Source of the DNA: Deltaproteobacteria bacterium
Lineage (GTDB): Bacteria; Myxococcota_A; UBA9160; UBA4427
Assembly (NCBI GenBank): GCA_002691205.1
Contig: NZHD01000030.1
Span: forward strand, 1 to 35,369
Length of the DNA stretch: 35,369 bases
Direction of reading: 5' to 3'
Position numbers and translations under genes: made by a program. Every line of letters starts with the position of its first letter. The first letter of the stretch is position 1. The notes under the pieces were generated by a model that was given only the letters and a program-made list of their open reading frames with translations, did no database searches and was not told where the DNA came from. Shown piece by piece: positions 16,350-25,934 of the stretch.

Positions 16350-16847
16350 TCAGGGATACAAATTTCCGCATGGATTCCCAGGGCCCTCTGCGCAGTAAAG
16401 AAGAACGCTCGACTGCTGGCCGACGCATTCAGGAAAGTTGTCGTTTTGCAAAACGGTATAGAGACCGGAGAGGGTCGCCGGAGGCGCTGCACCCACAAAG
16501 CCATCTAGGTCGGCCCTCACCTGAGTCACCATGCCAAGAGTTTCTTGTTTCAGGAAAAGTGTGATCCGAGAACCTGACATGGTCCCGGAGTAGCCTCCAG
16601 TCGAACCCGCAGCGAAGCAAGGGTCTCCACCCGATTGCCACTGACCGCTGACGAACGACGACTCAGGCTGCGTCGGTCCTTGAATCTCTAAATACAAAAC
16701 TACATCCACTTGGGTTCCCGGCAGGATCTGTGTGGCCCAAGTTCCAGTGGGGTCAAAGGTCGGCGGCTCGGACGAACCACTACTGAGTTCGGTACACCCC
16801 AACAGACCCGCGCACAGCAACGCTGCCCAAAACGAATGTCGTTTCAT
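16350..16847 (-). CDS. Predicted lipoprotein, unknown function
   Basis: 165 residues from the ATG at 16847, preceded by AAAGGAGAG. The signal MKRHSFWAALLCAGLLGC has lipobox LLGC with lipidated Cys18. The mature part begins Ser-rich (TELSSGSSEPPTFDPTGTWA) and contains GTWATQILPGTQVDVVLYLEI and GGYSGTMSGSRITLFLK, which suggests a small beta-sandwich or lipocalin-like domain. Five further cysteines lie in the mature part. I recognise no family. It ends 17 bases from the convergent nitroreductase gene. Confidence 0.78.
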   Translation of the reverse strand: MKRHSFWAALLCAGLLGCTELSSGSSEPPTFDPTGTWATQILPGTQVDVVLYLEIQGPTQPESSFVSGQWQSGGDPCFAAGSTGGYSGTMSGSRITLFLKQETLGMVTQVRADLDGFVGAAPPATLSGLYTVLQNDNFPECVGQQSSVLLYCAEGPGNPCGNLYP

Positions 16848-17252
16848 CAAAAATTCTCTCCTTTACACTTTTCGAATTCTGCACGCTCGCCAGAGAATTC
16901 CCATCTTTTGATTGGGCCCTTGGAGCCCCGATAAAGACTGGCGTTTCCATGCCCCACTGAGAATCGATCTAAGTCCGCAATCCAACCTCGTCCCTGTACT
17001 CATCGGAAACTTGCCCAAGACCTTGAATACCCTCGTGTTCCCCGAGGGACACAATCAGCCGTTCATGCGAATATCGCGACTCAGAAGATGGGCAAAAGCT
17101 CGACTTTCGGAGTGCTTTCGTGGCACCTTAATCATCATGGATGCACTCCAAGCGCTCCCCCCTCGCCTCCCTTCTCGATTCCCTTCTCGGCTCTTTGGCC
17201 GGGAGAGACATCCTCGACTCCAGCCCTCCGCCCGCCTGTGGATTTTGGTCCG
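16848..17252. other. Intergenic region, divergent lipoprotein / PDZ genes
   Basis: A 405-base divergent region. The frame of the PDZ gene stays open back to 17088, but that extension (Pro/Ser-rich, no ribosome binding site) does not look like protein. Near-repeats of CCTTCTCG occur at about 17168-17190. I see no RNA gene, no strong promoter and no conserved element. Confidence 0.5.
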
Positions 17253-17786
17253 ATGAGGCTCGGGTACGCGAGTGTCCTGGGAGTGGCAGCGCTCGCACTC
17301 GCTTTCGCTTTCCTCGCGTTACGGGATCAGCCCCCGCCCGACCTCGACTCGAACCATGCCCCAGATTTTGGCGAAACCGTTCGAGCGAAAAACGACCGCC
17401 CTTCACCTCCCACTCAAAACTCTGGCAGGGTCGAAGCAGCCCTCATAGCCCCACCGACTGCAAGCCCAACCTCAAGCGAGCCCCCCCTTGAATCTAAACG
17501 TCAGGCCGCTCGTCTTTATCAGGGGGGACGCGTGAGACCTGTCTATGACTTAACGAGCAACGCCGTCGAGGGCGTCCGCGTGCTTGACGTACAGCCAGAC
17601 AGCTTTTGGGCCGAACTGGGAATTCAAAGCGGCGACCTCATTCTCGAACTGGATGGCGAACCAATTAACCCCCCCGCCGCGACGGTGAGGCTTATGGACT
17701 CCGTTTCGAAGGGGGAAATTCTCACCCTGCGTGTGCAAAGAACAGATAACCAAGTTCAGTTCATCGAATATCGAGACCCAAAATAA
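17253..17786 (+). CDS. Membrane-anchored PDZ protein, GspC-like
   Basis: 177 residues from the ATG at 17253. A basic start and one membrane segment (about residues 4-22, GYASVLGVAALALAFAFLA) anchor it to the inner membrane. A Pro/Ser-rich linker to about 95 follows, then a C-terminal PDZ domain: RVRPVYDLTSNAVEGVRVLD, then PDSFWAELGIQSGDLILELDG and ILTLRVQR. This layout is that of the type II secretion protein GspC and its relatives, which use the PDZ domain to contact secretin or substrate. No other secretion genes are near, so it may be an orphan. The start lacks a clear ribosome binding site. Confidence 0.75.
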   Translation: MRLGYASVLGVAALALAFAFLALRDQPPPDLDSNHAPDFGETVRAKNDRPSPPTQNSGRVEAALIAPPTASPTSSEPPLESKRQAARLYQGGRVRPVYDLTSNAVEGVRVLDVQPDSFWAELGIQSGDLILELDGEPINPPAATVRLMDSVSKGEILTLRVQRTDNQVQFIEYRDPK

Positions 17787-18094
17787 GAGCTTCAAGAAGT
17801 TCCTTGACACATTTCCCGTAAGCCCAAGGCACCAACTCCCTCTCCACGCCAAAGGCTTCAGGGGCAACTCAACCGCGGCCTTGCCAAAACCCTCCCCCAA
17901 CGGCACAACCGAGGAACCGAAAGCAGGCTGAAAAACAGGCGAGCATCACTAAAAACATGAGTTACGCTTATATGTAAGAAGGAAGAAAGGCAGGGAATGA
18001 GCGTGAAAGGTCAAGCGGTCAGGCGCCTGCAGGCAAACCAAATGTGGGGAGAAGATTTGCCGGTGATCCACGATATCACGGGACGAGTCCTGCC
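17787..18094. other. Upstream region of sdh operon
   Basis: 308 bases before sdhC. It holds a TTGACA at 17803 without a matching -10 and a TTATATG at about 17968-17974 that could be a -10 element. GCCTGCAGGC at 18025-18034 is a 10-bp palindrome. The operon promoter should lie here, but I cannot fix it. No gene is supported. Confidence 0.5.
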
Positions 18095-18838
18095 ATGAGC
18101 CGGATACTATCGCTCTACACCAGCGTCATCGGGAAAAAAGCGATTGTGGCCGTAACCGGCTCCCTGATGGTGGGCTTTATTTTCTTGCACGCCTGGGGAA
18201 ACCTGAAGCTCTTTGCAGCCGATACAGCAGCCGGCGTTCCTGAAATTGATCTCTACGCCGAGTATCTGCGCACGATCGGTGAGCCTATCTTTCCATACTC
18301 ATCGATCCTCTGGATCATCCGGATCGTGATCCTTGTCAGTTTGGTCCTACACGTCATTTGCGTCATCCAGCTCGCTCAACACAATCGACGCGCTCGCCCG
18401 GTTCGATATCAGCATGCTCGGAAATTCGGAGAAGCCACCATTCCAGCAAGAGCCATGCTGTATACAGGTTTCATTATCCTCGCCTTCATTGCCGTGCACC
18501 TGCTGCAGTTCACATTCGGGGTGCTCGACCCGTCCCGGTTCGCGCAAGGTGCTGTCTATGGCAACCTCTACCGGACCTTCCAGCTTCCTGCTTTTGTCGC
18601 TTTTTACGTGGGGGTCATGGGCATGATCGCCGTCCATCTCTACCACGGAATTTGGAGTCTTTTCCAAACTCTCGGCTCGGATAACCCCGATCGCAACAAA
18701 GGGCTCCGAGCTCTCGCCATCATCGTTTCAGCTGGACTCTTTATCGCTTTTAGCTCTGTCCCCGTATCGCTCTTCGCGGGCGGGATGAGTCAACCCCCCT
18801 CTCAGGCGAAAAACGTCCTCACTTCAGACAGTAGGTAA
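18095..18838 (+). CDS. sdhC: Succinate dehydrogenase cytochrome b subunit (type B, diheme)
   Basis: 247-residue membrane anchor of complex II with about five membrane segments. A single large anchor subunit, with no sdhD, is the mark of type B enzymes as in Bacillus SdhC and Wolinella FrdC. Four histidines sit where axial ligands of two b hemes are expected: H32 (FIFLHAWGN), H86 (LVLHVICV), H135 (AVHLLQFTF) and H181 (AVHLYHGIW). Such enzymes usually exchange electrons with menaquinone. The opening RILSLYTSVIGKKAIVAVTG is common in this family. The ATG at 18095 has a weak ribosome binding site. SdhA begins 3 bases after the stop. Confidence 0.93.
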   Translation: MSRILSLYTSVIGKKAIVAVTGSLMVGFIFLHAWGNLKLFAADTAAGVPEIDLYAEYLRTIGEPIFPYSSILWIIRIVILVSLVLHVICVIQLAQHNRRARPVRYQHARKFGEATIPARAMLYTGFIILAFIAVHLLQFTFGVLDPSRFAQGAVYGNLYRTFQLPAFVAFYVGVMGMIAVHLYHGIWSLFQTLGSDNPDRNKGLRALAIIVSAGLFIAFSSVPVSLFAGGMSQPPSQAKNVLTSDSR

Positions 18839-18841
18839 AAC

Positions 18842-20758
18842 ATGGATCTCGACCCAAAAATTCCGGAAGCCCCCATCGAGTCAATGTGGGACACTCACAA
18901 AGAGCACATGCGGCTTGTGGGACCCCGAAACCGTCCTAATTACAAAGTGATTGTGGTGGGCACGGGGCTAGCGGGTGCATCGGCCGCCTCTTCCATGGCC
19001 GCCATGGGCTATCAAGTCGATGCTTTCTGTTTTCAAGACAGCCCACGTAGGGCCCACAGCATCGCGGCTCAAGGGGGCATCAATGCCTCCAAGGATTACC
19101 GTAACGACGGGGACTCCACCTACAGACTCTTCTACGACACTCAAAAAGGAGGAGACTACCGGTCCCGCGAAGCGAACGTATGGCGGCTAGCGCAGTTGAG
19201 CACCGACATCATCGATCAAGCCGTGGCCCAGGGCGTGCCTTTCGCAAGAGAGTATGGGGGCATGTTGGCTAATCGATCGTTTGGCGGAGTCCTCGTTGAG
19301 CGGACGTTCTATTGCCGAGGAGAAACCGGGCAACAGCTTCTTCTGGGCGCCTGCTCGGCACTGGCTAATCAAATCCATGCAGGGGGTGTCACCCTGCACG
19401 CTCGAAAAGAGCTTCTTGACGTGGTTGTGATCGATGATCGCGCGCGAGGCATCGTGACACGAGACTTAGTCACAGGAGCCATTGAATCTCACGCCGCCGA
19501 CGCAGTCGTACTCGCCACGGGTGGATACTCAAACGTCTACTACCTCTCCACCAACGCAAAGGGCTGCAACGTAACGGCGACATGGCGTGCCCACAAACGC
19601 GGCGCGGGCTTTGCCAATCCTTGCTACAACCAAATTCACCCAACCTGCATTCCTGTGGCGGGCGAGCATCAAGCCAAACTCACCCTGATGAGCGAATCGC
19701 TCAGAAACGACGGGCGGATCTGGGTCCCTCGAAAGCCTGCAGACCAACGAAATCCAGCCGACATCCCAGAGGCCGATCGATATTACTATCTTGAAGAGCG
19801 ATATCCACGCTTTGGAAACCTGGTCCCACGCGACGTGGCCAGCCGGAACGCGAAAGAGGTCTGCGACGAAAAACTTGGAGTGGGTCCTTCTGGGTTAGGC
19901 GTCTACTTAGACTTCCGGGATGCCATCCAAGACAAAGGGAAGACGGTCATCGGCGGACGCTACGAAAACCTATTTACCATGTATGAGAAGATCACGGGGG
20001 ATAACCCATGGCAAAGTCCCATGAGAATCTTCCCAGCCCCGCACTACACAATGGGTGGACTTTGGGTGGACTACAACCTGATGAGCAACCTGTCTGGTCT
20101 CTTTGCCATTGGGGAAGCCAACTTCTCTGACCACGGGGCCAACCGCTTAGGCGCGAGTTCCATGATGCAATGCCTTGCCGATGGGTACTTTATCATTCCA
20201 TTGACCATCGGTGACTACTTGAGTCGATACCCCTACGGCGATGTGGACACCAGCCACCCCGCCTTCGCGGATGCCGAAAGAGAAGTCAAAGGACGCATGG
20301 ATCACCTCATGTCGATCCAAGGCAGCGAAACCGTAGAATCACTACACCGAGAGCTTGGCCGCGTCATGTGGGACAAATGCGGCATTGCTCGTAATGCCGA
20401 CGGTCTTCAAGAGGCCTTGAAAAAAATTCCCGAAATACGGGATCGTTTTTGGAACGACTTAAGAATCACAGGCTCGGGCCAAAAGCTCAATCAAACCCTT
20501 GAGCACGCGGGACGTCTGGCTGACTTCCTCGAGTTTTCTGAATTAATGTGTCGCGATGCGCTCGCCCGAGATGAGTCATGCGGTTGTCACTTTCGCGATG
20601 AGCACCAAACAGAAGAGGGTGAGGCTTTGCGGGACGACGACAATTTCTCCCATGTATCGGTATGGGAACACCAGGGAACAGACAAAGAGCCGATCATGCA
20701 TAAAGAACCGCTCTCTTTCGAAGCCCTTCCTCTCGCACAACGGAATTACAAGACATGA
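18842..20758 (+). CDS. sdhA: Succinate dehydrogenase flavoprotein subunit
   Basis: 638-residue catalytic subunit oxidising succinate to fumarate in the TCA cycle, or the reverse. It carries the dinucleotide fold [20 protein letters not shown] at 38-57. The covalent FAD histidine is H72 in [14 protein letters not shown]. Substrate-site segments are QIHPTCIPV, the catalytic arginine region [10 protein letters not shown], and [13 protein letters not shown]. The last part binds SdhB. The length fits type B enzymes. The ATG at 18842 follows GTAGGTAAAAC. The stop overlaps the start of sdhB (ATGA), which indicates translational coupling. Confidence 0.97.
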   Translation: MDLDPKIPEAPIESMWDTHKEHMRLVGPRNRPNYKVIVVGTGLAGASAASSMAAMGYQVDAFCFQDSPRRAHSIAAQGGINASKDYRNDGDSTYRLFYDTQKGGDYRSREANVWRLAQLSTDIIDQAVAQGVPFAREYGGMLANRSFGGVLVERTFYCRGETGQQLLLGACSALANQIHAGGVTLHARKELLDVVVIDDRARGIVTRDLVTGAIESHAADAVVLATGGYSNVYYLSTNAKGCNVTATWRAHKRGAGFANPCYNQIHPTCIPVAGEHQAKLTLMSESLRNDGRIWVPRKPADQRNPADIPEADRYYYLEERYPRFGNLVPRDVASRNAKEVCDEKLGVGPSGLGVYLDFRDAIQDKGKTVIGGRYENLFTMYEKITGDNPWQSPMRIFPAPHYTMGGLWVDYNLMSNLSGLFAIGEANFSDHGANRLGASSMMQCLADGYFIIPLTIGDYLSRYPYGDVDTSHPAFADAEREVKGRMDHLMSIQGSETVESLHRELGRVMWDKCGIARNADGLQEALKKIPEIRDRFWNDLRITGSGQKLNQTLEHAGRLADFLEFSELMCRDALARDESCGCHFRDEHQTEEGEALRDDDNFSHVSVWEHQGTDKEPIMHKEPLSFEALPLAQRNYKT

Positions 20759-21531
20759 ACTTCACTCTCAAAGTATGGCGACAAGACGACGCAAAAGACG
20801 GCGGACACCTCGAGAAGTATCAAATTGAGGATATTGAACCCACATGTTCATTCCTAGAGATGATGGACATCCTCAACGAACAGTTGACGGAACAAAATCA
20901 TGAACCGGTCGCGTTTGACTCCGATTGCCGAGAGGGCATTTGCGGGATGTGTTCCATGGTCATCAATGGCCAGCCCCATGGGCCCAACGACGGCACAACT
21001 ACTTGCCAGTTGTACATGCGCCATTTTAACGACGGAGACCAGATCACCATCGAACCGTGGCGCTCTGTCGCATTTCCCGTCGTACGGGATCTGGTTGTCG
21101 ACCGGAGTGCTTTTGACCGCATCACTCAGGCCGGCGGCTACATCAACGTACATTCCGGCCCAAAGCCCGACCCCAACTCAGTTCCCATCGAGCCCGACAT
21201 AGCCGAAGAAGCATTGGATGCGGCCTGCTGCATTGGCTGCGGGGCCTGCGTGGCCGCATGTCCAAACGGAGCCGCCATGCTCTACACCTCGGCTAAAGTG
21301 GCCCACCTCGGGCTTCTGCCACAGGGGCAGCCGGAGCGTTTTGAACGCGTTCAAAACATGGTTCACCAAATGGAGGACGAAGGTTTCGGGTCATGCCGAA
21401 ACTACGCAGAATGCGAAGCCGCTTGCCCTAAAGAGATATCCATTAAGTTTATCGGTAAGATGAATCGGGACTATCTCCGCTCAACCCTACTCTTGCCTGT
21501 CGATCGAAGAGGTCGAATGGATTCTCAGTAG
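20755..21531 (+). CDS. sdhB: Succinate dehydrogenase iron-sulfur subunit
   Basis: 258-residue electron-transfer subunit with three clusters. The [2Fe-2S] ligands are C58, C63, C66 and C84, in [12 protein letters not shown] and TTTCQLY. The [4Fe-4S] and [3Fe-4S] ligands lie in [12 protein letters not shown] (C159, C162, C165, C169) and [14 protein letters not shown] (C214, C220, C224). It links the flavin in SdhA to the hemes in SdhC. The start overlaps the sdhA stop by four bases. A small unknown gene follows after 36 bases on the same strand. Confidence 0.97.
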   Translation: MNFTLKVWRQDDAKDGGHLEKYQIEDIEPTCSFLEMMDILNEQLTEQNHEPVAFDSDCREGICGMCSMVINGQPHGPNDGTTTCQLYMRHFNDGDQITIEPWRSVAFPVVRDLVVDRSAFDRITQAGGYINVHSGPKPDPNSVPIEPDIAEEALDAACCIGCGACVAACPNGAAMLYTSAKVAHLGLLPQGQPERFERVQNMVHQMEDEGFGSCRNYAECEAACPKEISIKFIGKMNRDYLRSTLLLPVDRRGRMDSQ

Positions 21532-21567
21532 CGCTTGAGGTTTAAAGTCAGCAGCCAGGAGAATGAG

Positions 21568-22062
21568 ATGAACTTGAAAACTTTCAAGAGAGATGACGTG
21601 GAGGCGGCTATGGCCGCAGCCCGAACGTGTTGGGCCGAATTGCAAATTGAAGATACGGAAAGTATCTGCCAAGACGTTCTGAGCCTTGACCCCACGAACC
21701 AAGAAGCGGTGGAACTCTTATTCCGAAGTCGGGTGAGCCTCCTCAGTAAAGGCCTCCCCCGAGGAGTAGAACGGGCCCAAGAGCTTGTCCCTCAATTCGA
21801 CGGCGATTTTGAAAAGGCTTTTTTCTCGGGCCTACTTCGTGAGAATCAGGCTCGATACCTACTCGATCGGCGCGGAAGGCAAGCCAGTTCTGTGGCCTAC
21901 AATTGGTTCCGCCACGCTATGGATGACTTTGAAGAGGCCAATCGGCAAGATTCGACACGAATTGAAGCCACCCTGCATTGGAACGCTTGTTTACGTACAC
22001 TCCAAGCGAATCCACACTGTGCACCGAACCCAGAAGACGCCGAAGAACACGGCATCGAGTAA
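21568..22062 (+). CDS. Hypothetical TPR-like protein downstream of sdhB
   Basis: 164 residues from the ATG at 21568, chosen because AGGAG lies 6 bases upstream; an upstream TTG at 21535 would add 11 residues. It is an all-helical soluble protein with tetratricopeptide-like stretches: AARTCWAELQIEDTESICQDVLSLDPTNQEAVELLFRSR, then YNWFRHAMDDFEEANRQDSTRIEATLHWNACLR. No membrane segment or signal is present. It closely follows sdhB, so it may be part of the operon, but no complex II assembly factor of this form is known to me. The following TVP38 gene starts about 12 bases after its stop. Confidence 0.72.
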   Translation: MNLKTFKRDDVEAAMAAARTCWAELQIEDTESICQDVLSLDPTNQEAVELLFRSRVSLLSKGLPRGVERAQELVPQFDGDFEKAFFSGLLRENQARYLLDRRGRQASSVAYNWFRHAMDDFEEANRQDSTRIEATLHWNACLRTLQANPHCAPNPEDAEEHGIE

Positions 22063-22073
22063 CGGGGCTGCTC

Positions 22074-22838
22074 TTGAGCGAGCAAACACCGAGCCGAACG
22101 TATGGTCTGTCCCATTCGATTCGGACAGTGGCACTCAGCCCTGGACGTTGGCTGAGAATCGTTTTCGTTGTTGTCGTCTTAGGAGCCGTTGCTCTTCTCT
22201 TCTCCTCTTTCGGACAATGGCTAGGCGAGGAACTCCCTCTTCTCGAACAATCGATTAAAAGTCTGGGTTGGTGGGGTCCGGCCGCATTTGTCATCATCTT
22301 TGTCGCCCTCACCATGCTTCAGCTTCCAGAATCCTTCCTTGCTTTGGCGGGAGGCATGATCTTCGGCCTCTGGGAAGGCACGGCCATAGTGCTCTCCGCC
22401 AATGTCCTTGCGGCCACCTTTGCGTTTTACTTCTACCGCACCTTGTTCAGAGACCGGCTTGAAAAACTTCTCAAAAAGCATCCAAAGACCTATGCGGTGG
22501 AATCGGCCATCTCTTCCGAAGGTTTCAAGCTCATGGTTCTTCTCAGACTCGGGCCATTCAACTATTCCGTCCTAAATGCCATCCTCGGAGCCAGTCGAGT
22601 TAAATACTCAGCCTTTCTGTTTTCTTTAGTTGGCGCCTTCCCAGGGAATTTTGCCTCCGTTTATTTCGGTGCGGTCGCAAAGCATATGGCCCAACGGAGT
22701 GCCGGCACCGACAGCCTGGATACCGATCACGAAATTGTGTTAGTCGTTGGCTTCATGGTGACACTAATTGTCTTTCTTTTTGTCGGCCACGTGGCAAAGC
22801 ATGCACTCGACCAAGCAAATACGGAATCCTCGAGTTGA
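22074..22838 (+). CDS. TVP38/TMEM64 (DedA superfamily) membrane protein
   Basis: About 254 residues with an N-terminal membrane segment (WLRIVFVVVVLGAVALLFSSF), then the SNARE-associated/VTT domain. The domain shows LQLPESFLALAGGMIFGLWEG, LAATFAFYFYRTLFRDRL and the conserved LLRLGPFNYSVLNAILGASRVKYSAFLFSLVGAFPGNF. Family members are proposed lipid scramblases or transporters in the inner membrane. The start is uncertain: no ATG occurs before residue 113 of the open frame. I chose the TTG at 22074, with GGGG upstream; a GTG at 22128 is also possible. The frame itself overlaps the previous gene further upstream. It is probably the last gene of the sdh transcription unit. Confidence 0.85.
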   Translation: MSEQTPSRTYGLSHSIRTVALSPGRWLRIVFVVVVLGAVALLFSSFGQWLGEELPLLEQSIKSLGWWGPAAFVIIFVALTMLQLPESFLALAGGMIFGLWEGTAIVLSANVLAATFAFYFYRTLFRDRLEKLLKKHPKTYAVESAISSEGFKLMVLLRLGPFNYSVLNAILGASRVKYSAFLFSLVGAFPGNFASVYFGAVAKHMAQRSAGTDSLDTDHEIVLVVGFMVTLIVFLFVGHVAKHALDQANTESSS

Positions 22839-22941
22839 CCCTGCTAACTCTCACAGAAGAACCCCAAAAAATAGATTAAGCCTGAGATAACGTATTCTAA
22901 TCTGTTGTTCTCTCAGTTTATCCGTAAAGAAAGCGTTCCAG

Positions 22942-24267
22942 ATGAAGCTCGACCGAGACGAAAAACATGCCGGCTATTGGCCCTCCGCGTGGCCGGTGGA
23001 ATGCGGAGGCAACCGAAGACAAAAATCGGCTTCGGGCCGTTTGGACGCGCGCTTGAGAACGCCACAAGTCATTCAAAGAAGCAACGGCCGGTGGAATGTC
23101 ATGGTCGTCGAACGAGAGCCCCAAGAGCTATTCCTACAAGGGACGATGGCGGCCTTTCAAGGCCCGGAGCCCTTTGGCTGGGTCGAGCGAATTGACCCTC
23201 AGACTCTCGAGCCTCTCGCACGAACACCCGATCTGCCCTGCGGAGGTCACGTGTGGTGCGGTGCTCTCCTCGCTCATGCGGACGGTTTTCTCTACTCCGT
23301 CAACGGAGCTTATCTTCATCAAATTTCACCGGCCTGCGAGGTCGTATCCGAGCGCAAACTCCCCCTGGACCGAGCCCACAATGGCCTGCTCTCGCTATCC
23401 GATGGAACGCTGGTCACAAAAGATCTCCGGCTCGAGGGCCAGGGGCCCTCATCGCTCACATTGCTTTCTCCTGGGTCCCTGGAAATTATGGGCGAGCCCA
23501 TGGAACTCCCAGAGGGATCCATGGGTCGTATCGCGGCCGACCGAAACCCATCGGGGGACACCATTTACATTCCGGGAACCGAGCATCTCTGGCGACTTCA
23601 CTGGGACGGAACACGTCTTGAACTTGATCAAAGCTGGTCGCCTAAATACCGAACGGCTGGCGGAGACCAGGGGCTCGCCTGGGACGGCTGCCTCTCTGGC
23701 GATGCTCTTTGGATCATGGACAACGGCGACATTCCCTCGGTTCGAAAAATCTTCGCTCAAATGCCCAATGGACGCTTCGAAAATCACCCGGGGAAAGAGT
23801 TGAGTTGGCAACAGAAAACACCATGGAAAGGCCGACAACGAATTCTCCGAGTCAATCTCAAAGACTCACCCCAGATTGTCAGCGCGACTCCTTTCGATGA
23901 TCCCGGCGGAGGGATTATTGCCCCCCCCGTACACATCCCCGAGTACGACCGGGTCATCGCTTGGGATAGCGTGGGAGGCGGGCTCGCCGGACTCCAATCC
24001 AAACCGGAGCGCCTCGAAACAGTGTGGAAGGCGAATCTCAGACCCACCATGCAGCCCGTCGTCTTCCCTGAAAGCGGAGAACTGATCATTAATCATTTTG
24101 AATCCGGCCGAGATGGCTTAGTTGTCGTGGATATTGAAAGCGGGGACATCCTCCACCGTGTCGATACCGGTGCAAAGCTGGCGAACGGCATGTTCCTCAC
24201 AGCCACGTCTCAAGGCGACGTCTACTACTGCACCACCGGACACTTAGCCCGACTCACCTTTAGCTAG
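22942..24267 (+). CDS. Beta-propeller-like protein, unknown function
   Basis: 441 residues without an obvious signal peptide. Repeating short strands separated by turns fit a beta-propeller: GWVERIDPQTLEPLARTPDLP, GFLYSVNGAYLHQISPACEV, GLLSLSDGTLVTKDLRLEG, GDTIYIPGTEHLWRLHWDG and DGLVVVDIESGDILHRVDTG. The last repeat (GDVYYCTTGHLARLTF) may close the ring. It recalls SMP-30/strictosidine-synthase or PQQ-like propellers, but no catalytic signature is clear. The ATG at 22942 has only a weak AAGAAAG site. It is a single plus-strand gene, convergent with the acyl-CoA synthetase gene. Confidence 0.72.
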   Translation: MKLDRDEKHAGYWPSAWPVECGGNRRQKSASGRLDARLRTPQVIQRSNGRWNVMVVEREPQELFLQGTMAAFQGPEPFGWVERIDPQTLEPLARTPDLPCGGHVWCGALLAHADGFLYSVNGAYLHQISPACEVVSERKLPLDRAHNGLLSLSDGTLVTKDLRLEGQGPSSLTLLSPGSLEIMGEPMELPEGSMGRIAADRNPSGDTIYIPGTEHLWRLHWDGTRLELDQSWSPKYRTAGGDQGLAWDGCLSGDALWIMDNGDIPSVRKIFAQMPNGRFENHPGKELSWQQKTPWKGRQRILRVNLKDSPQIVSATPFDDPGGGIIAPPVHIPEYDRVIAWDSVGGGLAGLQSKPERLETVWKANLRPTMQPVVFPESGELIINHFESGRDGLVVVDIESGDILHRVDTGAKLANGMFLTATSQGDVYYCTTGHLARLTFS

Positions 24268-24313
24268 ACATCCGACAGACCTCTGAATCCACCGCCTCCA
24301 ACAGCGAGTCGCT

Positions 24314-25849
24314 TCACTCCGAGGCATCGTACGAAAAGAGTTCCCTCAACTCTCTTTTTAGGATCTTCCCACTGGGATTCCTCGGAATTTCATCGACGAA
24401 TTCAACGGCCTTCACCACCTTAAAGGGAGCCAGCTTTCCCTTGCAGTGATCCATGACGTCCTGGGCGGTGAGTTCAGAATCAGATCGAACCAACACCGCC
24501 AAAGGTGACTCTCCCCATTTTTTTGACGGAATCCCGATTACGCCCGCATCGCTCACTCCAGGATGACCGAGCAGAACATTCTCGATTTCAGCGGGATAGA
24601 CATTCTCTCCCCCAGAGATCAACATATCTTTCACGCGATCCACGATGGTGATAAAACCGCCTTCATCCACCGTGGCAACATCGCCCGTATGAAGCCAGCC
24701 GTCCACAATAGTCTCGGCCGTGGCTTCCGGGCGATTCCAGTAGCCCACCATGACATGAGGACCAGCGACCAACACCTCGCCCGCTTCGCCTGGAGCAACT
24801 TCATGCCCCTGGGCATTCACCACTTTCGCCTCTGTGAAAAAGAAAGCATGACCCGTAGAGCCCGCCTTCCGAACCGCATCTGCCCCCGTGATCAAACAAG
24901 CTGGACCGCAGGTCTCCGTAAGCCCGTAGACCTGTTGAATTTCAACACCTAGATCGAGGTAAGCCTGAATCAGAGTGACTGGCACAGGGGCCGCTCCGCT
25001 CATGATCCATCGCAAGCTACTAAAATCGTGCTTGGCCTTATCGAGCACACCCAACATAAACTGCAGCATCGCCGGGACCATCAGCGTAGAGGTAATCTTC
25101 TCCGCCTCGATAAGTTCCCAAGACTGAACCGGATCAAATGCCCTCATGATCACCAAGGCACCTCCCATATGGACACTGCCTAAAGCGGGAGCCAACGCAC
25201 CGACATGAAAAAGAGGCATGCTATTGAGGTAGCGATCCTGACGATGCATGTCGGACGTGGAGATCATCGTAAAAATCATCCACATCACGGTGTCGTGCGA
25301 ATGCATGACACCCTTCGGGAGACCTGTCGTACCCGATGTGTACATAATAAAGACAAGATCGTCTCCATCGACTTCGGTCACACACGGGTCCGGCGAAGCC
25401 GAAGTGCGAAATGATTCATAGGCCAGACAGCCGTCAGCCGGCGCACCTCCCACCTGAATCCATTGCTCCACTGAAGTCGTCCCACGAGCCCGTAAGTCGG
25501 AAACGATCTCCGCAAAGTCATGACTGAAGACGAGCACGCTGACTCCTGAGTCAGAGAGAATGAACTCCAACTCATCTGCGACCAACCGCCAATTGAGCGG
25601 CACGTTCACGAATCCGCCCTTGGCGGCGCCGAAGAAGCACTCGACAAACTCAACGCCGTTCATCAGCAAAAGACCGACTCGATCCCCTTTTTTCGCTCCA
25701 GAATCAAGCAAGGCATTGGCCAGGCGATTTGATCGATCATCGAGTTCCGAATATGTGAGCCGCAGCCCCGCAGCCACATCCACCAAACTTTCAAGTTCCG
25801 GATCTCGCCGAGCTCTACGTGTCAAGATGCTGCCAATATTCACTGTCAA
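24314..25849 (-). CDS. AMP-forming acyl-CoA synthetase
   Basis: About 511 residues of the ANL superfamily, activating a carboxylic acid as acyl-AMP and then acyl-CoA. Core motifs are the ATP loop YTSGTTGLPKGVMHSH from residue 170, YGLTETCGPACL, GWLHTGDVATVDEGGF, the hinge region DRVKDMLISGGENVYPAEIE and the catalytic lysine K495 in PRNPSGKILKREL. The sequence is of the fatty-acid or medium-chain type rather than acetyl-CoA synthetase; the exact acid is not inferable. The start is probably TTG at 25849 with AAAAGGA upstream; GTG at 25843 is an alternative. It is the last gene of a minus-strand run. Confidence 0.94.
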   Translation of the reverse strand: MTVNIGSILTRRARRDPELESLVDVAAGLRLTYSELDDRSNRLANALLDSGAKKGDRVGLLLMNGVEFVECFFGAAKGGFVNVPLNWRLVADELEFILSDSGVSVLVFSHDFAEIVSDLRARGTTSVEQWIQVGGAPADGCLAYESFRTSASPDPCVTEVDGDDLVFIMYTSGTTGLPKGVMHSHDTVMWMIFTMISTSDMHRQDRYLNSMPLFHVGALAPALGSVHMGGALVIMRAFDPVQSWELIEAEKITSTLMVPAMLQFMLGVLDKAKHDFSSLRWIMSGAAPVPVTLIQAYLDLGVEIQQVYGLTETCGPACLITGADAVRKAGSTGHAFFFTEAKVVNAQGHEVAPGEAGEVLVAGPHVMVGYWNRPEATAETIVDGWLHTGDVATVDEGGFITIVDRVKDMLISGGENVYPAEIENVLLGHPGVSDAGVIGIPSKKWGESPLAVLVRSDSELTAQDVMDHCKGKLAPFKVVKAVEFVDEIPRNPSGKILKRELRELFSYDASE

Positions 25850-25934
25850 AACAAATTCCTTTTCTAAAAATCGGCGGAGCCGCGTCAACGATGTAACGCC
25901 GTTAAAGATAAGTCAAAAAAAAAGACATCTCCAT

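Noticed and set aside
18025..18034. 10-bp palindrome upstream of sdhC
   Set aside because: Short dyads of this size are frequent by chance in GC-rich DNA, and it has no clear relation to a promoter.
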